Below, one piece after another: positions 6,876-13,888 of a stretch of 20,526 nt of DNA; position 1 is the stretch's first letter; each line of letters opens with the position of its first letter. The notes beneath the pieces are model-generated. The model worked only from the letters and a program-made list of their open reading frames with translations, made no database searches and had not been told where the DNA came from. The stretch spans positions 1 to 20,526 of the forward strand of contig JAFWQM010000046.1 of assembly GCA_017509065.1 (NCBI GenBank). The letters run 5' to 3'. A program made the translations under genes and the position numbers. This DNA is from Clostridia bacterium. Lineage in GTDB: Bacteria > Bacillota_A > Clostridia > Christensenellales > Aristaeellaceae.

Positions 6876-7035
6876 GGCTTTCTCGGAAGGGGGTCTGGGG
6901 GAAACCTCTCATAGCTATGCGGCTTTAGACGCATAGCGTGATGGCTACCCAGTAAGAGAAAACCACAGCGCGGGCAAGCCGATTTCGGCGCAGGCCGTGC
7001 GAAGAAACTACAAAGAGAGGTTTCCCCCAGAAAAC
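6876..7035. repeat. GGGGGAACCGCTC hairpin family, copy 1 (long form)
   Basis: The outer arms are GGGGGAAACCTCTC (6897-6910) and GAGAGGTTTCCCCC (7015-7028), fully complementary. The left flank carries the family signature GGCTTTCTCGGAAGGGGGTCT. Unlike the four short copies, about 100 bases lie between the arms, including an inner hairpin GCTATGCG/CGCATAGC at 6914-6937. It lies between xpaC and telA and ends about 20 bases before the telA ribosome binding site, so it would be part of the polycistronic mRNA. Confidence 0.8.
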
Positions 7036-7068
7036 TTTATGAATTGATTGCGAAAGGAGCGTCCCCTG

Positions 7069-8259
7069 ATGACTGAAAACAACATGGCCGAAGCGCAGGC
7101 CCACGCCGCGCCGATCCTGACCCTCCATTCCGACGCGGAAGACAAGCTGCAGGTGGAGCAGGCGGTGGAAAAGCTTGATGAACTGAACGCCCAGGCTCCG
7201 CAGGCGCCGGACGCCGCGGAAGCGGTGGCGACGCTGGAAAGCTCGCTGACCGAGGAAGAAAAGAAACAGGTAGCTGAATTTTCCAAAACCATCGACCTGA
7301 CGAATCCCGACCATGTGATGCTGTACGGCGCGGACGCTCAGAAGAAGATTTCCGGCTTCGCGGACACGGTGCTGTCCAACGTCAAGACCGGCGACACCGG
7401 CGAAGTGGGCGATATGCTGACCAAGCTGGTCACGGAGCTCAAAGGCTTCAACGCCGCGGGCGAAAAGCCCAAGGGGCTAAAGGGCCTGTTCTTCGGGGCG
7501 AAGCAGCAGATTTCCACCATCCAGGCCAAGTATGAGGACGTTTCCAAGAACGTGGAAGGCATCGCGGGCAACCTGGAAGAGCACCAGGTGCAGCTGCTGA
7601 AGGATGTGGCGATGTTCAATAAACTCTATGATATGAACCTGGCGTATTTCCATGAGCTGACCATGTATATCGTGGCGGGGGAACAGCGGCTGAAAGAAGT
7701 GCGCGAAACCGACCTCTCGCGGCTCCAGGCAGTCGCAGCCATGAGCGGCGACGCCATGGACGCCCAGAAGGCCAACGACCTGGCCGCCCAGTGCGACCGG
7801 TTTGAAAAGAAGCTGCATGACTTAAAGCTGACCCGGCAGATTTCCATGCAGATGGCGCCCCAGATTCGCCTGCTGCAAAACAACAATTCCCTGCTGGTGG
7901 AGCGCATCCAGTCCACGCTGGTGAACACCCTGCCCCTGTGGAAAAACCAGATGGTGCTGGCCCTGGGCCTGCACCACAGCCAGCAGGCCATGCAGGCCCA
8001 GCGCGCCGTGACCAACATGACAAACGACCTGCTTCGCAAGAACGCCGAGACCCTCAAAATGGGCACCATCGAAACGGCCAAGGAATCCGAGCGCGGCATC
8101 ATCGATATGGAAACCCTCATCGCCACCAACCAGTCTTTGATCGACACGATCAACGAAGTCTCCCGCATCCAGGCGGAAGGCCGCCAGAAGCGGGCTGAGG
8201 CTGAAAAGACCCTGGTGGCGATGGAAAAGAACCTGAAAGAAAAACTGTTGACGATGTGA
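7069..8259 (+). CDS. telA: TelA/KlaA-like toxic anion resistance family protein
   Basis: The 396-residue cytoplasmic protein belongs to the TelA family (PF05816), first named from tellurite resistance in plasmids but widespread on chromosomes and linked to envelope stress. The acidic, Ala/Glu/Gln-rich first 60 residues are followed by a nearly all-helical body. Features characteristic of the family are the FSKTIDLTNPDHVMLYGADAQKKISGFAD block, GLFFGAKQQISTIQAKYEDVSKNVEGI, and LHHSQQAMQAQRAVTNMTNDLL with a coiled-coil C-terminus. I chose the ATG at 7069, which has AAAGGAGC eight bases upstream; a frame-matched ATG at 7048 has none. The xpaC-telA order is conserved in Firmicutes and suggests a shared membrane complex. 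lemA follows after a second repeat element (8261-8370). Confidence 0.93.
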   Translation: MTENNMAEAQAHAAPILTLHSDAEDKLQVEQAVEKLDELNAQAPQAPDAAEAVATLESSLTEEEKKQVAEFSKTIDLTNPDHVMLYGADAQKKISGFADTVLSNVKTGDTGEVGDMLTKLVTELKGFNAAGEKPKGLKGLFFGAKQQISTIQAKYEDVSKNVEGIAGNLEEHQVQLLKDVAMFNKLYDMNLAYFHELTMYIVAGEQRLKEVRETDLSRLQAVAAMSGDAMDAQKANDLAAQCDRFEKKLHDLKLTRQISMQMAPQIRLLQNNNSLLVERIQSTLVNTLPLWKNQMVLALGLHHSQQAMQAQRAVTNMTNDLLRKNAETLKMGTIETAKESERGIIDMETLIATNQSLIDTINEVSRIQAEGRQKRAEAEKTLVAMEKNLKEKLLTM

Positions 8260-8260
8260 C

Positions 8261-8370
8261 CCAAAAGGCTTCCCCTTGAGGGGAAGCTGTCACCGAAGGT
8301 GACTGATGAGGTGATTGTCACCTCATCCGAGCCGCTTCGCGGCCCACCTTCCCCTCAAGGGGAAGGCTTC
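8261..8370. repeat. CTTCCCCTTGAGGGGAAG repeat element, copy B
   Basis: A 110-bp member of the same family as 3773-3963. It begins two bases after the telA stop codon (8257-8259) with CCAAAAGGCTTCCCC and ends with the near-complement CCTTCCCCTCAAGGGGAAGG (8347-8366). Each end makes its own hairpin. Inside are GTCACCGAAGGTGAC (8291-8305) and a GAGGTGA/TCACCTC pair around 8310-8326. It ends five bases before the lemA ribosome binding site (AAAGGAGG, 8373-8380). Confidence 0.85.
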
Positions 8371-8386
8371 ATAAAGGAGGCCAACA

Positions 8387-8926
8387 ATGAAACTCAAGAC
8401 AGGCACCGCATTTGTGATTATGATCGTGCTGATCATTGGCAGCGTGCTGTTCGGCGCGTACAAGGGCTGGACGAACGAAAAAGCCCATGTGGACGCCACC
8501 TACGCGGGCCTGGAAAGTATGCTGCAAACCCGGGTGGAAACCGCCTACAATATCCTGGCGGTCGCGAGGCGCCACGTGCCGGAAACGGACGAAGCCTATC
8601 AGCGCGTGTCCATGGATTTGAGCCAGCTGGACAATCAGTACAGCGATCTGAGCCGCAAAGCCGAAGCCAACGACGCTCTGGGCCGGGACGCTGCCGCGCT
8701 GCTGAAAGCCCTGTCCGAGCTGGATTCCGTGAAGAAAGACAGCCGGGATGCCATGTATGTGGACAACTACCTGCCGCAGATGCTTTCCGAAAGCGAGCAG
8801 ATGACCGTAGGCGCCACCTACAATCAGGCTGCCGCGGAGTTCAACGGCCGCATCAACCGCACGTTCAGCGGCTTCCTGGCCAAGCTCATGGGCGTCAGCC
8901 CAGCGGAAGTCTTTAACGCTCAGTAA
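8387..8926 (+). CDS. lemA: LemA family membrane protein
   Basis: The 179-residue protein has one N-terminal membrane segment (about residues 8-28: AFVIMIVLIIGSVLFGAYKG) followed by a helical bundle. The family pattern is clear: WTNEKAHVDATYAGLESMLQTRVE in the first helix, later YNQAAAEFNGRINRTFSGFLAKLMG, the LemA C-terminal helix ahead of the short tail. Length is normal (about 180-200). LemA proteins are bacterial envelope proteins of unclear biochemistry, often next to TPM-domain proteins, as here. AAAGGAGG is six bases before the ATG. The gene is third in the cluster and the TPM gene follows after 17 bases. Confidence 0.93.
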   Translation: MKLKTGTAFVIMIVLIIGSVLFGAYKGWTNEKAHVDATYAGLESMLQTRVETAYNILAVARRHVPETDEAYQRVSMDLSQLDNQYSDLSRKAEANDALGRDAAALLKALSELDSVKKDSRDAMYVDNYLPQMLSESEQMTVGATYNQAAAEFNGRINRTFSGFLAKLMGVSPAEVFNAQ

Positions 8927-8943
8927 GAAAGGGGGAGGAAGAA

Positions 8944-9693
8944 ATGCGTATGACCCGTATCTTTGCGCTTGTGCTGACGCTGATGCTGTGCGTCGGGCTG
9001 GCCGTTCCCGCGTTCGCGGAAACCAAGTATCCTCCCCGCCCCCAGGGCACGGCGGCTGATTTGGCCGCGGTGCTGGGAGAGCAGACGATTTCCGATCTGG
9101 AAACCCTGAACAGCCGGCTGAATACTGCCGTGGGCGGTCAGGTGTATGTGCTCACCCGCCACTTCCTCGGCGGCGTAAACGCAAGCAATTACGCCAAAAA
9201 GGTGTTCGATGTGTGGGGCCTGGGCGATAACGACGCCCTGCTGCTGATGGTCATCGGCGAAGAAACCTACGCGCTGGCCCTGGGCAGTGATGCCGAAAAA
9301 GCTCTGCCTAATGATACCCAGATCAGCCTGCTGGCCAACCACTTCCGCACGGCCTTCCTGGACCGGCGATACGATGAAGCTCTGGCTGACACGGCCGCAC
9401 AGCTGGGCCAGAGCCTGGCGAAAGCCAAGAATAAGACCTTGGATGTGACCGGCCTCTTCGGCCAGGCCGCCATCCAGTCCACCCCCCAGCCCCAGACCAC
9501 CGACGACTGGTGGTACGGTATGTTCGCTCAGGACGACTACGACGCCCGGGAAGACAGCGACAACAAATTCTGGAAGGACTGGCAGAACCAATGGAACTCT
9601 GAGGAAACCCGGATCAACTGGCGCAGTGTCATCATCTGGGGCCTGGTGATCTACTTCCTCTTCTTCCGCAAAAAGCGCCGCCGGAGGGGATAA
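8944..9693 (+). CDS. TPM domain membrane protein (YgcG/TPM_phosphatase family)
   Basis: The 249-residue product has a signal peptide with cleavage after AFA (about residue 25), an extracytoplasmic TPM domain at about 30-160 with VYVLTRHFLGG and FDVWGLGDNDALLLMVIGEE, a Gln/Pro/Asp-rich linker, and a C-terminal membrane helix (IIWGLVIYFLFF, about 229-241) followed by a short basic tail KKRRRRG. It should be anchored with the TPM domain outside the cytoplasm. TPM proteins have been tied to photosystem II repair and phosphatase activity in plants and cyanobacteria, but the bacterial function is open. GGGGGAGG starts about 13 bases before the ATG. The TAA stop is four bases before the next start, so translation may be coupled. 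Confidence 0.91.
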   Translation: MRMTRIFALVLTLMLCVGLAVPAFAETKYPPRPQGTAADLAAVLGEQTISDLETLNSRLNTAVGGQVYVLTRHFLGGVNASNYAKKVFDVWGLGDNDALLLMVIGEETYALALGSDAEKALPNDTQISLLANHFRTAFLDRRYDEALADTAAQLGQSLAKAKNKTLDVTGLFGQAAIQSTPQPQTTDDWWYGMFAQDDYDAREDSDNKFWKDWQNQWNSEETRINWRSVIIWGLVIYFLFFRKKRRRRG

Positions 9694-9697
9694 ATAA

Positions 9698-10891
9698 ATG
9701 CGTCTTTGCATGATTTCCCTGGATGCGGTGGCGCAGCCCGACGCGGGCAGGCTTCTTGGCCTGCCCGCTCTTTCCGCTTTGGCGGAAAACGGCGTGTTCT
9801 GCGACAACGTGAAAACGGTGTACCCTACACTGACTTACCCCATCCACACATCGCTGATCACCGGCTGCTATCCCCGCACCCACGGCATCGGCCACAACCA
9901 GCCCTTCCAGCCCGATACCCCGCCGAACATGCGGGCGTGGTACTGGTCGGTGAAAGATATAAAAGTAAAGACACTGTATCAGGCGGCAAAAGAAAAAGGG
10001 ATGGATGTGGCATCCATCCTCTGGCCGGTGAGCGGCATGAACCGCTTCGCGCGGCGGAACTTTCCCGAAGTACTGCCCCTGCCGGGGGAAAACGCGGCGC
10101 TTAAAATGTTCCGGTACGGCTCGGCGGCGTGGATCTTACACATGGAAGCGCTGTACGGCAAAACGCGAAAGAGCATTCACCAGCCCGACCTGGACGATTA
10201 CGCCGCGCTGCTGTGCGAAAGACTGTATGCTTCCCGCCGCCCGCCGGACGTGCTGACCGTGCATTTAGTGGACTGCGACGCCATGCGCCATCAGTACGGC
10301 GTGGAAAGCACCGAAGCCCACGCCGCCATGGAACGGCTGGCCAATCGGGTGGGCCGCATCATCGACGCGGTGCGGAAAGCGAATCTGCTGGACGACATGC
10401 TCTTCTGCGTGGTCAGCGACCATGGCCAGCAGGACGCGCCAAACGGGATTTTGCTGGACAAGGAGCTGCAAACCGCCTGCGGAGTCCGGGCGCAGAGCCT
10501 GGGCATGGGCGCGTACATCTTTGGGCCTGACCTCACCGCCGCCAGAAGCGTGCTGGAAGCGCGTCAGGCGGACTGGGGCATAAAAAGGATTTTGGGTGAA
10601 GAAGAATTACAAGCCCTTCGAGCCCCCGGACATGTGCGCCTCGCTGTGGACGCGCTGCCGGGCTATTGTTTCATTGACCGTCCCGAGGAAACCTTCGGCG
10701 AGCACGGCTTTGGCCTGGACTGCCCTGAGGCCCGGACGCTGCTGTGGCTTTCCGGCCCCGGCATCCGCATCGGACGCAGGCTCCCGGAAGCAAATCTGGT
10801 GGATATCGCGCCGACCCTGGCCAGCGCTTTGGGCCTGAGCCTGCCTGACGCGGAAGGAAGGATACTGAAAGAAGCATTCATTCCGCGCTGA
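9698..10891 (+). CDS. Alkaline-phosphatase-superfamily phosphodiesterase (NPP type)
   Basis: The 397-residue enzyme belongs to the type I phosphodiesterase/nucleotide pyrophosphatase family (PF01663). Likely two-metal ligands and nucleophile are D9 (MISLDA), T46 in YPTLTYPIHT, D194 and H198 in the DAMRHQYG stretch, D241-H242 in VVSDHGQQ, and H336 in GEHGFG. All expected positions are present, so it should be catalytic. No signal peptide or membrane segment is seen, so it appears cytoplasmic, unlike many NPPs. The likely substrate class is a phosphodiester or pyrophosphate compound; the identity is unknown. GGAGGGG at 9683-9689 lies inside the TPM gene and supports the start four bases after its stop. 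It is the last gene of the envelope cluster. Confidence 0.9.
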   Translation: MRLCMISLDAVAQPDAGRLLGLPALSALAENGVFCDNVKTVYPTLTYPIHTSLITGCYPRTHGIGHNQPFQPDTPPNMRAWYWSVKDIKVKTLYQAAKEKGMDVASILWPVSGMNRFARRNFPEVLPLPGENAALKMFRYGSAAWILHMEALYGKTRKSIHQPDLDDYAALLCERLYASRRPPDVLTVHLVDCDAMRHQYGVESTEAHAAMERLANRVGRIIDAVRKANLLDDMLFCVVSDHGQQDAPNGILLDKELQTACGVRAQSLGMGAYIFGPDLTAARSVLEARQADWGIKRILGEEELQALRAPGHVRLAVDALPGYCFIDRPEETFGEHGFGLDCPEARTLLWLSGPGIRIGRRLPEANLVDIAPTLASALGLSLPDAEGRILKEAFIPR

Positions 10892-10928
10892 TCGCAAAAT
10901 TTGAGGCGGCGTATTTCATTTTTTTTGC

Positions 10929-10957
10929 TTGACGGGAGAATATGTCAGGAGTATAAT
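10929..10957 (+). promoter_or_regulatory. Sigma-A promoter of the exported protein gene at 11007
   Basis: TTGACG (10929-10934) and a perfect TATAAT (10952-10957) are spaced by 17 bases. The leader is about 43 nt. This is the closest match to consensus in the window, so high basal expression is expected. Confidence 0.88.
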
Positions 10958-11006
10958 ACCCCAGGTTACGGGATGTAACAATAAACAAAAAGGAGTTCAA
11001 ACCCAA

Positions 11007-11537
11007 ATGAAAAAAATGATTGCCATGCTGGCGCTGGTGTGTGTCGCGCTGCTGCCCTTCTCCGTAATGGCGGAAACTACCGCTATCACCTGGGATGAAA
11101 TTGGCGCTCCCGTGGTGGAAGCCGCCGAAATCGAAGGCGATTTCTATTCCATCGAAGAGCTGGGCCTGGCCGTATGGCTGCCCGCCGGCCTGAACGCCGT
11201 GGAGATTTCTGAGGAAGACGCCGCCGCCGGCCGTATGTACCTGCTGATGGACGACGAGCAGTCCTGCGCTTTCATCATCGACGCCGTGCATGTGGACGGC
11301 ATGACCCTGGATCAGGCTTATGAAAACGCTGTGGCAAGCGGCATGACCGAGCCCGAAATCGTGAACATCAACGGTCTGGACGCCCTCAGCTACAAGAACG
11401 CGGCCATCAACGCCGGCTGCGTCGTGCTGGTGGACACCAACAGCAACATGATCATCTTCTCCTTCACGCCTATCGAAGGCGAAAACGCGGAGATGGTCTG
11501 CGCCCTGATCATGTCCTCCATCATGCCCCTGGAATAA
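11007..11537 (+). CDS. Small exported protein of unknown function
   Basis: The 176-residue product has a classical signal peptide: MKKM, hydrophobic IAMLALVCVALLPFSV, and a likely cleavage site after VMA (residue 22). The mature part of about 154 residues is strongly acidic, with two motifs: FYSIEELGLAVWLPAGLNAVEISEED and, near the end, a hydrophobic strand pattern ending NMIIFSFTPIEGENAE. I do not recognise a domain; the shape is reminiscent of secreted clostridial proteins with two alpha-beta halves, but nothing can be named. AAGGAG at 10990-10995 sits 11 bases before the ATG; an upstream in-frame ATG overlaps the promoter and is rejected. The gene is monocistronic, with its own strong promoter and a near-ideal terminator. 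Confidence 0.88.
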   Translation: MKKMIAMLALVCVALLPFSVMAETTAITWDEIGAPVVEAAEIEGDFYSIEELGLAVWLPAGLNAVEISEEDAAAGRMYLLMDDEQSCAFIIDAVHVDGMTLDQAYENAVASGMTEPEIVNINGLDALSYKNAAINAGCVVLVDTNSNMIIFSFTPIEGENAEMVCALIMSSIMPLE

Positions 11538-11551
11538 TGACTGTTCCTTCC

Positions 11552-11577
11552 CTCCCGGCTCTGCCGGGAGTTTTTTT
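11552..11577 (+). terminator. Rho-independent terminator of the 11007 gene
   Basis: A perfect 8-bp GC stem (11552-11559 and 11563-11570, CTCCCGGC/GCCGGGAG) with a TCT loop is followed by seven T residues. It is the strongest intrinsic terminator in the window. The stop codon of exodeoxyribonuclease III on the opposite strand directly follows at 11576-11578. Confidence 0.95.
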
Positions 11578-12346
11578 ATTCCTTACAATTATCCGCCCGC
11601 AGCGTCAGCTCCACGGGGCAATGGTCGGAGCCGAAGATTTCGGGATGGATACAGGCGCTTTCCAGCCGGGGACGCAGAGCTTCGGAGGTAATGAAGTAGT
11701 CGATGCGCCAGCCCGCGTTGTGTTCGCGGGCGCGGAAGCGGTAGCTCCACCAGCTGTACGCCCCGGTTTCGTCGGGATGAAACAGGCGGAAGGTGTCGAT
11801 GAATCCATTGCTAAGCAGGGCGCTCATCTTGTCGCGTTCTTCCTGGGTGAAGCCCGCGTTGCGGATGTTGGCCTTGGGATTCTTGATGTCGATTTCCTTG
11901 TGCGCCACGTTCAGGTCGCCGCAGAAGACCACCGGCTTTTCCTGTTCCAGCGTTTTGAGGTAAGCCAGGAAAGCGTCCTCCCATTGCATCCGGTACGGCA
12001 GGCGGGCCAGGCCGTCCTGGGAATTGGGGGTGTACACGGTAATAAAGAAGAAGTCCGGGAACTCCAGCGTGATCACCCGGCCTTCATGGTCGAACTCATC
12101 CACGCCGATGCCGTACCGAACCGAGAGCGGTTCCTGTTTTGTGAAGATTGCCGTTCCGGAGTAGCCCTTCTTTTCGGCGTAGTTCCAGTATTGGTGATAG
12201 CCGGGCAGGTCCATCTGAATCTGGCCCTCTTGCAGCTTGGTTTCCTGGAGGCAGAAAATGTCCGCGTCCAGGGCGGCGAAAGCGTCCATGAAGCCCTTGC
12301 CCATCGCGGCCCGCAGGCCGTTCACGTTCCAGGAAATCAGTTTCAT
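11576..12346 (-). CDS. xth: Exodeoxyribonuclease III / AP endonuclease
   Basis: The 256-residue enzyme removes 3'-blocking groups and cuts at abasic sites in base-excision repair. The endonuclease/exonuclease/phosphatase fold residues are all visible: N7 in MKLISWNVNGLRA, E35 in LQETKL, Y105 in VYTPN, D144 and N146 in GDLNVAH, and D241-H242 in GSDHCP. WRIDYF at about 213-218 is also characteristic. Length is normal. AAAGGAG eight bases before the ATG supports the start. The gene converges on the exported protein gene and is separated from rnz by the large repeat element at 12399-12731. Confidence 0.97.
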   Translation of the reverse strand: MKLISWNVNGLRAAMGKGFMDAFAALDADIFCLQETKLQEGQIQMDLPGYHQYWNYAEKKGYSGTAIFTKQEPLSVRYGIGVDEFDHEGRVITLEFPDFFFITVYTPNSQDGLARLPYRMQWEDAFLAYLKTLEQEKPVVFCGDLNVAHKEIDIKNPKANIRNAGFTQEERDKMSALLSNGFIDTFRLFHPDETGAYSWWSYRFRAREHNAGWRIDYFITSEALRPRLESACIHPEIFGSDHCPVELTLRADNCKE

Positions 12347-12398
12347 TTGCGTGTCTCCTTTGTGTATTTGTGGTTTTTGTTCAGCAGCTTTCCTTAAA

Positions 12399-12731
12399 GA
12401 ACACTTTAAGTGATTAACAAGGGGTTACGCTGGGGCTGTTCGCCCCAGACCCGAACCAGGGGCCTGAGGCCCCTGGACCCGCATTAGCGAAAGTTACTAC
12501 GTTGGTAGAGCAGACTTTGCTTCCGCTGAAGCTTGAGAGAAACAGGCAATCTTTTAACGCTGTGCTTCTGGCCCGACAGGCGAAGAAAGTTGGGAATAAC
12601 CACCGGTGTAATTTCGCCAGGAGCAGAGTCCAGAGGGATCATCCCTCTGGTCAGGTGCAGGGGTGAAACCCCTGCCGGAGTCTGAGGCAGAGCCTCAGGT
12701 TTACAGTATTGGTTTGTGACTTAAAGTGTTC
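12399..12731. repeat. Large nested-palindrome element with terminal inverted repeats, copy 2
   Basis: This 333-bp relative of the element at 1864-2308 fills the gap between xth and rnz. The ends are a perfect 13-bp inverted repeat, 12399-12411 (GAACACTTTAAGT) and 12719-12731. The first ~60 bases match copy 1 closely. Internal hairpins include CTGGGGC/GCCCCAG, CAGGGGCC-TGA-GGCCCCTG, 12630-12650, 12657-12675 and 12682-12698. GCTTCTGGCCC is also present without its partner. No coding frame is supported. Confidence 0.85.
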
Positions 12732-12744
12732 AATAATTCATCTG

Positions 12745-13671
12745 TCATGCCTCAAATTTCAGCGTGATCTTCATCCCGTCCGTGCCGCAGACAGCGTCCG
12801 GGAAGTATGCCCGGGCGTTTTCAATATGGTCTTCCGGGTTTTCGATCATCTGGGAATAGTGGGCCAGCCAGAGGCGCTTCACGTTTGTTTCGGAAGCAAG
12901 TCGGGCGGCCTGAGCAAAGGTCATATGGCCGTGATCTGTCGCGGTTTCCGCCTGTTCGTTTTCGCCGTAGGTGGCCTCGCTGATGAGCAGGTCAGCGTCC
13001 TGCGCGGCGGCTTTCAGCCCGTCGCAGGCAGTGGTGTCGCCGGAGAGAACGAATTTCAGGCCCTTCCGCGGCAGGCCCCGCACTTCATTCGGCTGCACTG
13101 TACGGCCGTCAAAGGACACGGCCTCTCCGTGCTGCAGAATCTTCCAGTACTGCACCGGCACACCCAGCGCTTTTGCTTTCTGCGGCAGGAATTCCGGCGG
13201 ACGGCTGAGCGTGAAAGTGTAGCACTGGCTTGGGACGCGGTGCTCCGTGGGAGAACAGCTGAGCGCTGCTTCCTTCGGCCAGGCGCTATTTAACGTTTGC
13301 ATTTGCAGCCCTTCCGGCGGTAATTCCATCAGCGTGACGGGATACGGCAGCCAGCCAGTTAATTGCATGATAGGAGAAAGCTCCGCCTGAATGTCAGCGG
13401 GGCCGATGATGGTCAGCGGCTCTGTCCGCCCCTGCATCCCCATGGTCTGCAGCAGGCCGGGCAGACCGAAAATATGGTCACCGTGGTAATGGGTGAGGGC
13501 GATCAGGTCAGCGCTCATCAGGCTGACGCCGGCCTTCCGCGCGGCGGTCTGGGTGCCTTCGCCGCAGTCAAACAAAATAGAGCGCCCCGCGCAGGCCAAT
13601 ACGGCGGCGGTCAGCGCTCGTTCGGGGATGGGCATCAGGGCGGCGGTGCCCAGCAAAGTAATGTCCAGCAC
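12745..13671 (-). CDS. rnz: Ribonuclease Z (tRNA 3' processing endonuclease)
   Basis: This metallo-beta-lactamase-fold endonuclease trims tRNA 3' trailers. Visible are the N-terminal LDITLLGTA, FDCGEGTQ at about 34-41, the zinc motif HYHGDH at 61-66, FVLSGDTTACDGL in the later metal-binding block, and LAHYSQM near the C-terminus. The length of 308 residues is usual. The start is not certain: the ATG at 13689 has no ribosome binding site, whereas AAAGGTG at 13686-13680 lies eight bases before a GTG at 13671, which also matches where family members begin (MLDI). I use the GTG start. A promoter at 13754-13782 precedes it. Confidence 0.94.
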   Translation of the reverse strand: MLDITLLGTAALMPIPERALTAAVLACAGRSILFDCGEGTQTAARKAGVSLMSADLIALTHYHGDHIFGLPGLLQTMGMQGRTEPLTIIGPADIQAELSPIMQLTGWLPYPVTLMELPPEGLQMQTLNSAWPKEAALSCSPTEHRVPSQCYTFTLSRPPEFLPQKAKALGVPVQYWKILQHGEAVSFDGRTVQPNEVRGLPRKGLKFVLSGDTTACDGLKAAAQDADLLISEATYGENEQAETATDHGHMTFAQAARLASETNVKRLWLAHYSQMIENPEDHIENARAYFPDAVCGTDGMKITLKFEA

Positions 13672-13753
13672 ATAAATCACACCTTTCATAAGCCGTATGT
13701 ACAGCGTTTTATTCTTTTCTGAGTTCCGGATACCCGATTGAGAACTCGGGGTT

Positions 13754-13782
13754 ATTATAACCTATTGTGATCATTGCTTCAA
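13754..13782 (-). promoter_or_regulatory. Sigma-A promoter of rnz
   Basis: On the minus strand TTGAAG (13782-13777) and a perfect TATAAT (13759-13754) are 17 bases apart. The leader to the start codon is about 75 nt. The gap between rnz and the methyltransferase otherwise shows only a weak CTGAAA/TTTCAG hairpin near 13826-13850. Confidence 0.82.
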
Positions 13783-13888
13783 TGTCTTTTCAGGCTAATT
13801 TCCCCGTGAACTCATCTTCTTTTTCCTGAAACCGCCTATCCTGATTTCAGCTGTATATTTTCGGCTTATCGGCGTGGAATGGAAAAAA

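Noticed and set aside
11537..12397. A 286-codon plus-strand frame opposite exodeoxyribonuclease III
   Set aside because: Antisense to a gene with all catalytic residues, and it begins just upstream of a strong terminator.
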